DNA of 32,144 nt from Candidatus Poribacteria bacterium (GTDB lineage: Bacteria; Poribacteria; WGA-4E; UBA9662). Made by a program: the position numbers and the translations under genes. Shown here in pieces: positions 8,615-16,851 of the stretch. Positions within the stretch are counted from its first letter, which is position 1, and every line of letters begins with the position of its first letter. Where the stretch lies: contig DTUY01000105.1 in NCBI GenBank assembly GCA_012963885.1, positions 1 through 32,144 on the forward strand, read 5' to 3'. Below the pieces are notes generated by a model, which made no database searches, was not told the origin of the DNA, and worked only from the letters and a program-made list of their open reading frames with translations.

Positions 8615-8637
8615 AAGGGGCAAAACACGTGCCCCTT
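8615..8637 (-). terminator. Probable intrinsic terminator of the HU gene
   Basis: AAGGGGCA (8615-8622) and TGCCCCTT (8630-8637) form a perfect 8-bp, GC-rich stem with a 7-base loop, 11 bases past the HU stop codon. On the minus strand the stem is followed by a C/T-rich stretch ending in TTTT, so the U tract is imperfect. Confidence 0.6.
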
Positions 8638-8648
8638 GCAGAATAAAC

Positions 8649-8930
8649 CTAATTAACAGCGTCTTTTAGTTGTTTCCCTGCTCTAAAAGTAGGCACGCTC
8701 TTCTTTGAAATTTTAATTTTTGCACCTGTTTGCGGATTTCGACCTTCTCGAGCTGCTCTTTCTTTGACTTCAAAGGAACCGAAACCAATTAAACCTACAC
8801 TATCGCCATTTGCTAGTGCATCACTTAATGTTTGAATTACAGCATCAAGAGCTGCTGCCGAACTTTTTTTGTCCAATCCTGAACTTTCAGATACACTGTT
8901 GACAACATCTTGCTTAGTTAGTTTTGCCAT
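8649..8930 (-). CDS. hup: HU-family DNA-binding protein
   Basis: This histone-like nucleoid protein bends and packages DNA as a dimer. The 93-residue length and the helix-turn-helix N-terminus ([17 protein letters not shown]) are typical of the family. So are the [21 protein letters not shown] arm signature and the C-terminal [14 protein letters not shown]. The ATG is preceded by AGGAG. It is a single-gene unit with its own strong promoter (9011-9039) and terminator (8615-8637), consistent with high constitutive expression. Confidence 0.96.
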   Translation of the reverse strand: MAKLTKQDVVNSVSESSGLDKKSSAAALDAVIQTLSDALANGDSVGLIGFGSFEVKERAAREGRNPQTGAKIKISKKSVPTFRAGKQLKDAVN

Positions 8931-9010
8931 TTATAGACTCCTGATAAATTACTAAATTTTACGTAATGGTTAGTGAGATTTAACACTTTCTCTATACGCA
9001 AGCGAGGCGC

Positions 9011-9039
9011 ATTATACTACAGATGAGTTTGGCTGTCAA
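9011..9039 (-). promoter_or_regulatory. Consensus sigma-70 promoter of the HU gene
   Basis: On the minus strand, TTGACA (9034-9039) and TATAAT (9011-9016) are both perfect consensus hexamers separated by exactly 17 bases. The ATG at 8930 is about 80 bases downstream, leaving a 5' leader of roughly 70 bases. This is the best promoter in the window. Confidence 0.88.
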
Positions 9040-9127
9040 GCGAAAAAATCAGCTATAATAGGGATTTCGGTTAATTTAAACTTTTTTGTGACCTCCAGTT
9101 GATGTGGTTTCGGTGAAGAATATCATC

Positions 9128-9676
9128 TTACTGGTAGAAGAAACCGTCGAAGTAGACATTCTTTACTTTTTCTGTGCCTAAAATTTCATTAATGCGATTT
9201 CGGATTTCGTTCTTAATTGCTGACTTTACGACAGGTTTATGAACCTGATCAACACGTTGTTTTGACAGGACTGCTGTCAACATGCCTTTTATTCTGTCGG
9301 CGTAAATTCCACTGGTTACTAATTCTTTTTCGGTAGGTGGTACAGATTCTATAATTTCTGCCATAATCTTCACCAGAAAACGCTGCACGATAAGCGAATT
9401 ATCAATCTCAACGATGAAAAATTCCTCATCCTTATCCTTATCTTTCTCTGTTTTCCATAGCAAGCTAAGATCGAGAATCGTGGTAGGAGGAAATTCTAAT
9501 GGATCCTTCATTGGCAATTCCAGCATCTGCCGCTGAGTTCTATCACGGCGTTTCTCAACAGCCCATGGTACGACGACAAGATACACGAAAGGAGCAATCG
9601 CTAGCAATATTGCAATATAGGCAAGAATAGGAAGTGTTCTGATGCCTTGTTGTGCCTCGTCCCTGTTTTCGTTCAT
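9128..9676 (-). CDS. FliL-like single-pass membrane protein
   Basis: The 182-residue protein has a short charged N-terminus, one transmembrane helix at about residues 16-36 (ILAYIAILLAIAPFVYLVVV) and an extracytoplasmic domain. The C-terminus, KNEIRNRINEIL followed by VKNVYFDGFFYQ, matches the ending of the flagellar basal-body protein FliL, which sits next to the stator and modulates torque. A lysine/aspartate-rich loop (KTEKDKDKDEE) lies in the middle. No flagellar gene is nearby; neighbours are acs and hup. It may be a stand-alone FliL-domain protein working with a MotAB- or ExbBD-like channel rather than a flagellum. Family assignment rests mainly on topology and C-terminus. Confidence 0.65.
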   Translation of the reverse strand: MNENRDEAQQGIRTLPILAYIAILLAIAPFVYLVVVPWAVEKRRDRTQRQMLELPMKDPLEFPPTTILDLSLLWKTEKDKDKDEEFFIVEIDNSLIVQRFLVKIMAEIIESVPPTEKELVTSGIYADRIKGMLTAVLSKQRVDQVHKPVVKSAIKNEIRNRINEILGTEKVKNVYFDGFFYQ

Positions 9677-9719
9677 ATCCGAGAGTGTATTTTAAAATTT
9701 GAATATCTAGCGATTAGAA

Positions 9720-11660
9720 TTACTTGCGACCTTCAACTAGCGACTCAACGATTAAGGGATCAGCTAGTGTTGAAATGTCTCCTAAATTCGACACATCACC
9801 TTCAGCTATTTTTCTGAGAATGCGGCGCATGATTTTTCCAGATCTTGTCTTCGGTAATGCTACCGTAAATTGGATCTTGTCAGGGGTTGCATGTGGACCG
9901 ATCAAACCTCTGACTTTTTGCCTTATTCCTGACTCGACATTCTCGGATGCGGTTTCACCAGTCATTAGTGTGACGTATGCGTAAATCCCTTGGCCTTTGA
10001 TGTCATGTGGATACCCAACAATTGCAGCTTCAGCAACAGCTTCATGTTGACCTATAGCACCTTCAACTTCCGCTGTTCCAAGTCGATGACCAGAAACGTT
10101 TAGCACATCATCTATGCGTCCGGTAATCCAGTAGTATCCATCTTCATCACGAGTTGCACCATCACCAGTCATGTAGTAGCCAGGGAATCGATCAAAATAG
10201 GTTTGACGAAAACGTTCCTGATCTCCATAAACAGTTCGCATTATACCGGGCCAAGCAGATTTTATACAAAGATAACCACTCGCCGGGTTACCCTCAATTT
10301 CCTGCCCTTCTTCGTTCAGGAGTACTGGTTCGATACCAAAGAATGGGAAAGTGGCAGATCCGGGTTTCAGAGGTGTGGTTGCCGGCAATGGCGTAATCAA
10401 GATACCGCCAGTCTCTGTTTGCCACCATGTGTCGACAATAGGACATCGGTTTCCTCCTACCACTTGGTAATACCACATCCACTCCGGTTCCTTGATTGGT
10501 TCTCCCACTGTACCAAGTAAGCGTAGGCTAGATCTGTCATATTTATCGACCCATTCATTACCTTCCTTCATTAATGCTCGGAGTGCTGTTGGAGCGGTGT
10601 AAAATAGGTTAATGTTGTGTTTCTCAACAACTTGCCAAAATCGACCGTAATCAGGATAGTTCGGCACGCCTTCAAACATAACAGTAATTGCTCGGTTAGC
10701 AAGTGGGCCATAAATAATGTAAGAGTGGCCAGTAATCCACCCAATATCAGCCGTGCACCAGTAGATATCATCAGGATGATAATCGAAAATCATCTGGTGA
10801 GTGAACGAAGTATAAACCATATAACCGCCGGTCGTATGGAGTACTCCTTTAGGTTGACCGGTTGATCCGGATGTGTACAGGATGAAAAGTGGGTCTTCCG
10901 CATCCATCTCTTCAGCTGGACATTCGCTATCAGCTTCGGCCATGGCTTCGTCCCACCACACGTCACGCAACGAATCGAAATTAACTTCATCTCCGGTACG
11001 CCTAACAACGATTATATGTTCAATTGATGGAGTATCTTTAACTGCTATATCCGCGTTTGATTTCATTGGGATACCGCCTTTGGCACCACGAACGGCAGTA
11101 TCTTGTGTAATTAAGATTTTACAGGTTGAGTCGTTGATTCGGTCACGGAGAGCATCAGCAGAGAAAGCGCCGAACACAATCGAATGAGTCGCTCCAATTC
11201 GGGCACACGCCAGCATTGCAATTGCCAGTTCTGGCACCATCTGCAGATAGATACAAACGCGGTCTCCCTTTTTAACGCCTTGTGATTTCAGTACGTTGGA
11301 AAAAAATTTGACTTCTTGCAACAATTCATTGAATGTAAACGTTTTATCTTCTGATGGATTGTTCCCTTCCCAGATGAGGGCGGTTTCATCACCGTGTCCT
11401 GACTCGACATGTCGATCAAGACAATTGTAGCAAGCGTTCAGTTTTGCACCTTCAAACCATTTTATTTCGGCTTGAACAAAATCATATTGCTGAACATTAT
11501 CCCACTTCTTGAACCAGGTGATTCGTTCCGCAACCTCGGCCCAGAATTGTTCCGGGTTAGAAACTGACGTGTTGTATGTTGTTTGATACTGGTCGTGACT
11601 GCTAATGTGCGCCTTTTCTATCGGATAGCTTGTATTTTGTGGGGGGAATACTTTGCTCAC
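9720..11660 (-). CDS. acsA: Acetyl-CoA synthetase
   Basis: This AMP-forming enzyme converts acetate, ATP and CoA to acetyl-CoA. The 646-residue length is standard. Visible motifs are the P-loop-like [14 protein letters not shown] (about residues 260-272), [49 protein letters not shown] and the C-terminal [10 protein letters not shown], whose catalytic lysine is the usual site of regulatory acetylation. The start is a GTG at 11660 with a strong GGAGGG six bases upstream. A TTGACA-based promoter lies at 11702-11731. The FliL-like gene follows after 43 bp. Confidence 0.96.
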   Translation of the reverse strand: MSKVFPPQNTSYPIEKAHISSHDQYQTTYNTSVSNPEQFWAEVAERITWFKKWDNVQQYDFVQAEIKWFEGAKLNACYNCLDRHVESGHGDETALIWEGNNPSEDKTFTFNELLQEVKFFSNVLKSQGVKKGDRVCIYLQMVPELAIAMLACARIGATHSIVFGAFSADALRDRINDSTCKILITQDTAVRGAKGGIPMKSNADIAVKDTPSIEHIIVVRRTGDEVNFDSLRDVWWDEAMAEADSECPAEEMDAEDPLFILYTSGSTGQPKGVLHTTGGYMVYTSFTHQMIFDYHPDDIYWCTADIGWITGHSYIIYGPLANRAITVMFEGVPNYPDYGRFWQVVEKHNINLFYTAPTALRALMKEGNEWVDKYDRSSLRLLGTVGEPIKEPEWMWYYQVVGGNRCPIVDTWWQTETGGILITPLPATTPLKPGSATFPFFGIEPVLLNEEGQEIEGNPASGYLCIKSAWPGIMRTVYGDQERFRQTYFDRFPGYYMTGDGATRDEDGYYWITGRIDDVLNVSGHRLGTAEVEGAIGQHEAVAEAAIVGYPHDIKGQGIYAYVTLMTGETASENVESGIRQKVRGLIGPHATPDKIQFTVALPKTRSGKIMRRILRKIAEGDVSNLGDISTLADPLIVESLVEGRK

Positions 11661-11701
11661 AATACCCTCCGTGCAATTGGTTTTTTTATTCTTTGGATTT
11701 T

Positions 11702-11731
11702 ATTGTATAGACACAGATATTGAAATGTCAA
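11702..11731 (-). promoter_or_regulatory. Promoter of the acsA gene
   Basis: On the minus strand, a perfect TTGACA (11726-11731) is followed after 18 bases by TACAAT (11702-11707); TATACA two bases earlier gives a 16-base spacer. It precedes the GTG of acsA by about 40 bases and lies in the divergent 103-bp region shared with the giant repeat protein gene. Confidence 0.65.
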
Positions 11732-11750
11732 TAAAAACAGACTAATGCGA

Positions 11751-11762
11751 ATATGATACAAT
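11751..11762 (+). promoter_or_regulatory. Extended -10 element before the giant repeat gene
   Basis: ATATGATACAAT contains TGATACAAT, an extended -10 motif (TGn plus TACAAT), with no good -35 hexamer. It ends only 7 bases before the ATG at 11770. If used, transcription would begin at or next to the start codon, giving a leaderless or nearly leaderless mRNA; no Shine-Dalgarno is present. The same 12-mer occurs upstream of the LamG gene at 20340-20351. Confidence 0.45.
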
Positions 11763-11769
11763 TTTGGGT

Positions 11770-14700
11770 ATGGCTAGCAAGATGTTGCGGTTAGATCGAT
11801 ATTATATTGTCATAATTCTGCTGTTTATTGGAATTGTAAGCCAGCTAAGTGCAACTTCACTTTTTTTACAGCATGACAAAACCGGAGATCGAGACTTTTT
11901 CGTTAATGTTGAGGAACGTTTTCAGGTTGAGATGGTTATCGACCCTCAAGGTCAGCAGGTTACAGCTTTCGAAATATATCTGTCTTTTTCCGATCAGTAC
12001 TTGGAATTAATTGATGCAGATCCAATCAATCCAGGAATCCAACCAGTTAAGCAGGGGAAAGATCTGCCTAATGGTTGGCAGATCTTCGACAATGATACAC
12101 ATGGAGATCCCGGTAACAAGCTGTCAAACTTTCAGATCGATTTCTCTCGGGGATTAATCTTTGGTGCAGCAGACCTTGCGATCAAAAAAAAGAGTGTCAT
12201 CGGGGAGATTAGTTTCAGAGCCAAAGTACCAACTGACGCAACGACGATAAAAGTTGATAATATGAAGGGGGAGAACCGCCTAACAGTGGTTCGAGTTGGT
12301 AATTCTCCAACCACACCTTTTACTGAATCTTTCATCTCGAATATCTCGATAGCTCAAGGCTTGCTTGAGTTTCTGGATAGCTTTCCCAAAAACGTCACCT
12401 TTCCCAGCAATCAGGTCTACAACAAACTCCAGTTGAGCGATTATGTTGTTTCGCATCATAGTGTAGAATCCCAGCCAAAGTGGTCAATTTCAAAGAGTTC
12501 AAACATATCGGTTGAGATTGATCCGGAATCGCTAATTGCCAGTTTGTCAGCCGTTGATGATTGGTTCGGCACAGAAACCCTTGAATTTACGGTAACTGAT
12601 CCACAGGAAAATTCATCATCAAAATTGCTGGAAGTAAAAATTACTGCGCCTCCGGTTTTTAACCTGCCTGAAAAACCATTTATTACAGATGTCAATCAAA
12701 TTCGTTTCATCGATCTGACGGAGTACCTCAAGGATGCAGATGACCCGAAATTAGACAACGTTAATTTAATCATGAAGGAAAATCCTTATGGTGAGAATAC
12801 TGTCAAGCTAAATGGTAAACAGTTGACAGTTCTTGATGACAAACCTTCTCAGGAATCGATTGTAATCGTTGCTTCTGACGCAGATGGGAATGAGACAACA
12901 GCTGAAATCCAGATTGGTTTTTCTGCTCTGGATAGCGGCCCTATTATCTCTATCATAACTTTTCCGCCGGAGATTACTGTGTATTTTGATAGGCCAGAAG
13001 CCAATGTTCCAATTCTAGATTTAGATGGTATGGTGTTTGACTCTGATTATACTGATAAACAGCTAAATTGGAGTACGGAAGGTAATAAGAATGTTAAAGT
13101 CGAGATTGATCCAGCCACCAGACAAGCCAAAATTATGCGAAACCCGAATTGGCAGGGATCTGAGGAGGTAACTTTCATTGTCACCAATCCAGTTGACCTT
13201 TCCGATAAAAAAACGATGGAAGTCAGTTTCAGAACTTCAACTGGTGCACCAATTTTTGGAGAAATTCCGCCGGTTACAATACTTTTTCAAAAGGAACAGC
13301 CCTTGGATCTCAGGAGTTTCGTTAGCGATTTTGAGAGTAATCCAGATCAGATGTCGTGGGATATCAATCCGGGAAAATTTGTAAAAACGGAAATTAGCAA
13401 CAAGGGTTTGGCTGTATTTTTGGGTTCCAAGGTTGGCTCGGAAGAGATTGAAGTAAGGGTAATTGATCCTGATGGCAAACAGGCAAAAAGTAAAGTTGCA
13501 GTCACAGTAATTGCTCCTACCCCCCCACAGATATCAAATAAGTTTCCATCCAAAATCACTATTCCAAGGAATGAACCAACAGTAGTCTTCGATCTTGATG
13601 AATTTTTGACCGGTGGAATTGATAGCTCTGATGTCACTTGGAAGGTAGATGGGTACGACCTTGATAAGATTTTCGTCTCAATTGATGATGAACAGAATGT
13701 GACAATGAGATCATTGGGTGCTTGGAATACGGGAATCCAAACTGTGACTTTTACTGCAGAGAATCAAGTGGAAATTCCAGTTAGTGTTAAGACCAGGGTG
13801 TTCACAAATTTCCCGCCCACCATATCACCGATTGATGACTTAACAATTGCTGGTGGTGGTTCCATTGAAGTCGATCTGAATAAAAATATTAAAGATCTAG
13901 ATACAAAACCAGATCAGATTTCATGGACAGCGACCGATTTCTCGCCTCTGTTGGTCGATATTGATTCAGAAACAAAAATTGCAACAATATCTGCCTCTCA
14001 GGAGTTGTCAGGTAAGGAATATAAAGTGGTGTTTATCGCCACTGACCCCAATGAGTTAACGGATAATCAAACGGTAAACGTTCGAGTGGTTAAATCATTC
14101 AAGACGCCACCGGTGGTTAATTTCCTTCCAAATGTAAAGTTTAAACAGGGGGATGAGGATCAATCAATTACGCTAACCAAATATGTAGAAGATTTGGATA
14201 CGCCCAAAAAAGACCTGAAATGGGATTACGAACCCAAAGATAGCAAAATCAAAGTTAAAATCGATGAAACTACAAAAAACGTCACTTTTAGTTCAGATCT
14301 GGAGTTCGTTGGCAATCAGAAATTCACGTTCACGGTTACTGATCCGGACGAATTAAGCGATAGTTTAGATATGACAGCCGTTGTTATTGAAAGATCTAAG
14401 GAGAAGGGACCGCCAACGGTAAAAGGAATTCCTGACATAAAAATGAAGAAAGGCACAACGGAATCGATTCGTCTCAATGATTATGTTATGGATCCAGACA
14501 CTCTTAAGGTAGATCTGAGATGGGATTACGCGTCTAAGGATGGAAATGTTGAAGTGAAAATAGACAGTGAAACGTCAAATGTTACCCTAAGTCCGGTTGC
14601 TGACTTCTTGGGTGAAGAGCAGGTTACATTTACTGCATCTGACCCTGAAAATCAAAGTAGTAGCCAAGGGATTAAAGTTTCCGTTTTAGAAGAACTAGAG

Positions 14701-16851
14701 GTTGATAGTGGAATTGAAGGTGAAGGCGGCGAGGAAAATGTTAAGGCAGAACCTCCTGTTATTAGGGATTTTCCGCCGATTGAAATTAAGCAGGGGGATG
14801 TCGACCAGTCTATTGTACTGATTGATTATGTTGAAGATCCGGACACGCCAAAGAAAGACTTAAAATGGGATTATGAACCAAAAGATGGAAATGTTCTGGT
14901 TCAAATAGACGCATCAATTTTTAAGGTGACGCTATCGCCTAAACTTGGTTTTACAGGTGACCATAAAATTACTTTCACTGTAACAGATCCAGGTGACTTG
15001 AGTTCTAGTAAGGTTCTCAGTGTAAAGGTGATTGAACCATCAGCAGAAAAAGGACCTCCAGTGGTAAAGGGGATCCCTGATATGGAAATGGAGCAAGGAG
15101 ATGTCGGTCAACAAATTCAGCTGACAAACTATGTCAAAGATCCGGATACGCCCAAAAAAGACCTGAAATGGGATTATGCACCTAAGGATGGAAATGTTGA
15201 GGTCAAAATAGATGAAGCCACGCTGCAAGCGACTTTAATCCCGAAACCTGGTTTTGTGGGTACGCAGGAAATTGAATTTATTGTCACTGATTCCGATAAG
15301 TTAAGCGGGACACAGAAAATTAAGATTACGATCGGTAAGAAGTCAGGCGAAGGTGAGAACAAATCACTTATGATCACAGAAATTCCGAATGTAAAATTCG
15401 AGCAGGGCACGGACGACAGATCTATCGTCTTAGGTGAACACGTTGAAAATTCTGAGGTGCCCAAAGAAAAGTTGGTCTGGGATTATTCACCTAAGGATGG
15501 AAATATTGAGGTCGAAATAGATAAAGCAAGTTTAAAAGTTACCTTACGTGCCAAACCGGATTTTTTCGGTACGCAGGATATTGAGTTTAAAGTCTCTGAT
15601 CCTAAAGGTCAAACTGCAAGCAAGAAGGTCGCTGTTACCGTTGAGAAGAAGGAAGAAACAAGATCACCGATTTTGACCAAGTTTCCGTTGATCAAAATTG
15701 ATGAAGGAACAGCTTATGAGATTGGCAACCTTGATGAATTTGTGGCAGATGCTGACACACCAAAGGAAGACTTGAAATGGGAATCAAAAGGCACTAAAAA
15801 TCTTACCGTTAATATTAATCAAGAAACTCGTGTAATGGAGATTAGTCCGAAAGAAAAGTTTACTGGGACTGAATCAATAGATATCATTGTTACTGATCCG
15901 GAGCAAAACCAGGCTAAAGGTGTAATTATTATCGACGTCCAGTCAACTGAAACCGAAGTAAAAGCCGCGTCTCCAGTTATTTCATTTCCTGAAATTAAAC
16001 TTGAAGTGGGAAGGAGTGTTAAACTCAAACTTGATAAGTATGTAAAAGATAAAGACACGCCAAGTGAAGACCTGACTTGGAGTATCAAGGAAAACAACAC
16101 CTTTGAGATTGCTATAGAAGAAAGAACTTTAAAAATTAAGCTAAGTGAAGAGAAGAAAAGTTTTCGAGGATCCCAAATACTTGTATTAACCGTAGTCGAT
16201 CCTGAAGAGAATAAGGATGTTGGAATAATAAGTATTAAGGTTGTTGACGCACCTGATAGGACACCGCCCGGTTTCCGTTTTTTTATGATTCCCAACCCAA
16301 TTCAACCTGACTTCTTGACAATCGTCATTGTTGCCAATGAAAAACTTAAGGAGCCTCCCAAATTCCAAATTAATGGTGAAGATGTATCCATCAGCGAAGT
16401 AGGTGATAATCAGTGGAAAGGGCAACATATTCTATCAAGCGGAGGGGCGTTAAAAATCGCGATAGAAGGAATGGATGTTGCGGGGAACAAAGGGAGGCGA
16501 AATAAAACTATCCAGCTAAATTCAACACTATCGTCACCACAAATTCCTGTTCCTAATCAGAATGCTTTACATCCAAACTATCCCAACCCATTCAATCCAG
16601 AAACATGGATTCCGTTTCAACTGGCGCAGGATACTGTTGTTAAACTCGAGATCTTCTCCTTCGATGGCAAGTTACTACGAACGTTAGATCTCGGACAATT
16701 ATCGGCAGGTCTATATCTGAGTCAAGATCGAGCTGCTTACTGGGATGGACGGAACGGAAACGGCGAGGATGTGGCAAGTGGTGTCTATTTTGGGGTTTTA
16801 TCCGTTGGTGATAACCAAACATATGTACAACGGTTTGTCATGTCGAAATGA
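11770..16851 (+). CDS. Giant secreted Ig/cadherin-like repeat protein, cohesin-like N-terminus
   Basis: This predicted exported protein of 1,693 residues starts at ATG 11770; a TTG six bases upstream is less likely. Layout: signal peptide (about 1-30, hydrophobic core YYIVIILLFIGIV); a cohesin-like beta domain (about 30-195); then about 13 modules of ~95-110 residues (198-1498). Modules follow the plan PPxVxxxPxxxxxxG, YVxDPDTPKKDLKW, VxIDxxTxxVTL and FTVTDPxxLS. Modules 7-11 are the most alike. A Gly/Glu-rich linker follows module 8. A final Ig-like domain precedes a C-terminal region beginning NYPNPFNPETW (residue 1603) and containing YWDGRNGNGEDVASGVYFG. That resembles FlgD-like or type IX secretion C-terminal domains. 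It is probably a surface adhesin or scaffold; no enzymatic domain is seen. Confidence 0.88.
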   Translation: MASKMLRLDRYYIVIILLFIGIVSQLSATSLFLQHDKTGDRDFFVNVEERFQVEMVIDPQGQQVTAFEIYLSFSDQYLELIDADPINPGIQPVKQGKDLPNGWQIFDNDTHGDPGNKLSNFQIDFSRGLIFGAADLAIKKKSVIGEISFRAKVPTDATTIKVDNMKGENRLTVVRVGNSPTTPFTESFISNISIAQGLLEFLDSFPKNVTFPSNQVYNKLQLSDYVVSHHSVESQPKWSISKSSNISVEIDPESLIASLSAVDDWFGTETLEFTVTDPQENSSSKLLEVKITAPPVFNLPEKPFITDVNQIRFIDLTEYLKDADDPKLDNVNLIMKENPYGENTVKLNGKQLTVLDDKPSQESIVIVASDADGNETTAEIQIGFSALDSGPIISIITFPPEITVYFDRPEANVPILDLDGMVFDSDYTDKQLNWSTEGNKNVKVEIDPATRQAKIMRNPNWQGSEEVTFIVTNPVDLSDKKTMEVSFRTSTGAPIFGEIPPVTILFQKEQPLDLRSFVSDFESNPDQMSWDINPGKFVKTEISNKGLAVFLGSKVGSEEIEVRVIDPDGKQAKSKVAVTVIAPTPPQISNKFPSKITIPRNEPTVVFDLDEFLTGGIDSSDVTWKVDGYDLDKIFVSIDDEQNVTMRSLGAWNTGIQTVTFTAENQVEIPVSVKTRVFTNFPPTISPIDDLTIAGGGSIEVDLNKNIKDLDTKPDQISWTATDFSPLLVDIDSETKIATISASQELSGKEYKVVFIATDPNELTDNQTVNVRVVKSFKTPPVVNFLPNVKFKQGDEDQSITLTKYVEDLDTPKKDLKWDYEPKDSKIKVKIDETTKNVTFSSDLEFVGNQKFTFTVTDPDELSDSLDMTAVVIERSKEKGPPTVKGIPDIKMKKGTTESIRLNDYVMDPDTLKVDLRWDYASKDGNVEVKIDSETSNVTLSPVADFLGEEQVTFTASDPENQSSSQGIKVSVLEELEVDSGIEGEGGEENVKAEPPVIRDFPPIEIKQGDVDQSIVLIDYVEDPDTPKKDLKWDYEPKDGNVLVQIDASIFKVTLSPKLGFTGDHKITFTVTDPGDLSSSKVLSVKVIEPSAEKGPPVVKGIPDMEMEQGDVGQQIQLTNYVKDPDTPKKDLKWDYAPKDGNVEVKIDEATLQATLIPKPGFVGTQEIEFIVTDSDKLSGTQKIKITIGKKSGEGENKSLMITEIPNVKFEQGTDDRSIVLGEHVENSEVPKEKLVWDYSPKDGNIEVEIDKASLKVTLRAKPDFFGTQDIEFKVSDPKGQTASKKVAVTVEKKEETRSPILTKFPLIKIDEGTAYEIGNLDEFVADADTPKEDLKWESKGTKNLTVNINQETRVMEISPKEKFTGTESIDIIVTDPEQNQAKGVIIIDVQSTETEVKAASPVISFPEIKLEVGRSVKLKLDKYVKDKDTPSEDLTWSIKENNTFEIAIEERTLKIKLSEEKKSFRGSQILVLTVVDPEENKDVGIISIKVVDAPDRTPPGFRFFMIPNPIQPDFLTIVIVANEKLKEPPKFQINGEDVSISEVGDNQWKGQHILSSGGALKIAIEGMDVAGNKGRRNKTIQLNSTLSSPQIPVPNQNALHPNYPNPFNPETWIPFQLAQDTVVKLEIFSFDGKLLRTLDLGQLSAGLYLSQDRAAYWDGRNGNGEDVASGVYFGVLSVGDNQTYVQRFVMSK
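14107..15666 (+). repeat. Five closely related ~310-bp module repeats
   Basis: These are modules 7-11 of the giant protein, in tandem. Protein similarity is high around DTPKKDLKWDYxPKDGN. At DNA level a 33-base stretch is identical in module 7 (14196-14228) and module 10 (15144-15176). The matching stretch of module 9 (from about 14840) encodes the same residues with several synonymous changes. This indicates internal duplication plus possible gene conversion between non-adjacent modules. Confidence 0.85.

Noticed and set aside
9053..9058. Plus-strand TATAAT upstream of the FliL-like gene's 3' end
   Set aside because: No plus-strand gene follows and no matching -35 is visible; the minus-strand HU promoter nearby explains the region.
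10873..11187. Open frame of 104 codons on the plus strand
   Set aside because: Fully antisense to acetyl-CoA synthetase, whose frame is strongly conserved; no family resemblance or ribosome-binding site.
14107..15666. Regularly spaced repeats considered as a CRISPR-like array
   Set aside because: The repeats are ~310 bp, in frame and encode protein modules; there are no short identical repeats with unique spacers.
15819..16295. Open frame of 158 codons on the minus strand
   Set aside because: Antisense shadow of the repeat modules; serine/leucine/isoleucine-rich composition is what the reverse of this coding sequence would give.
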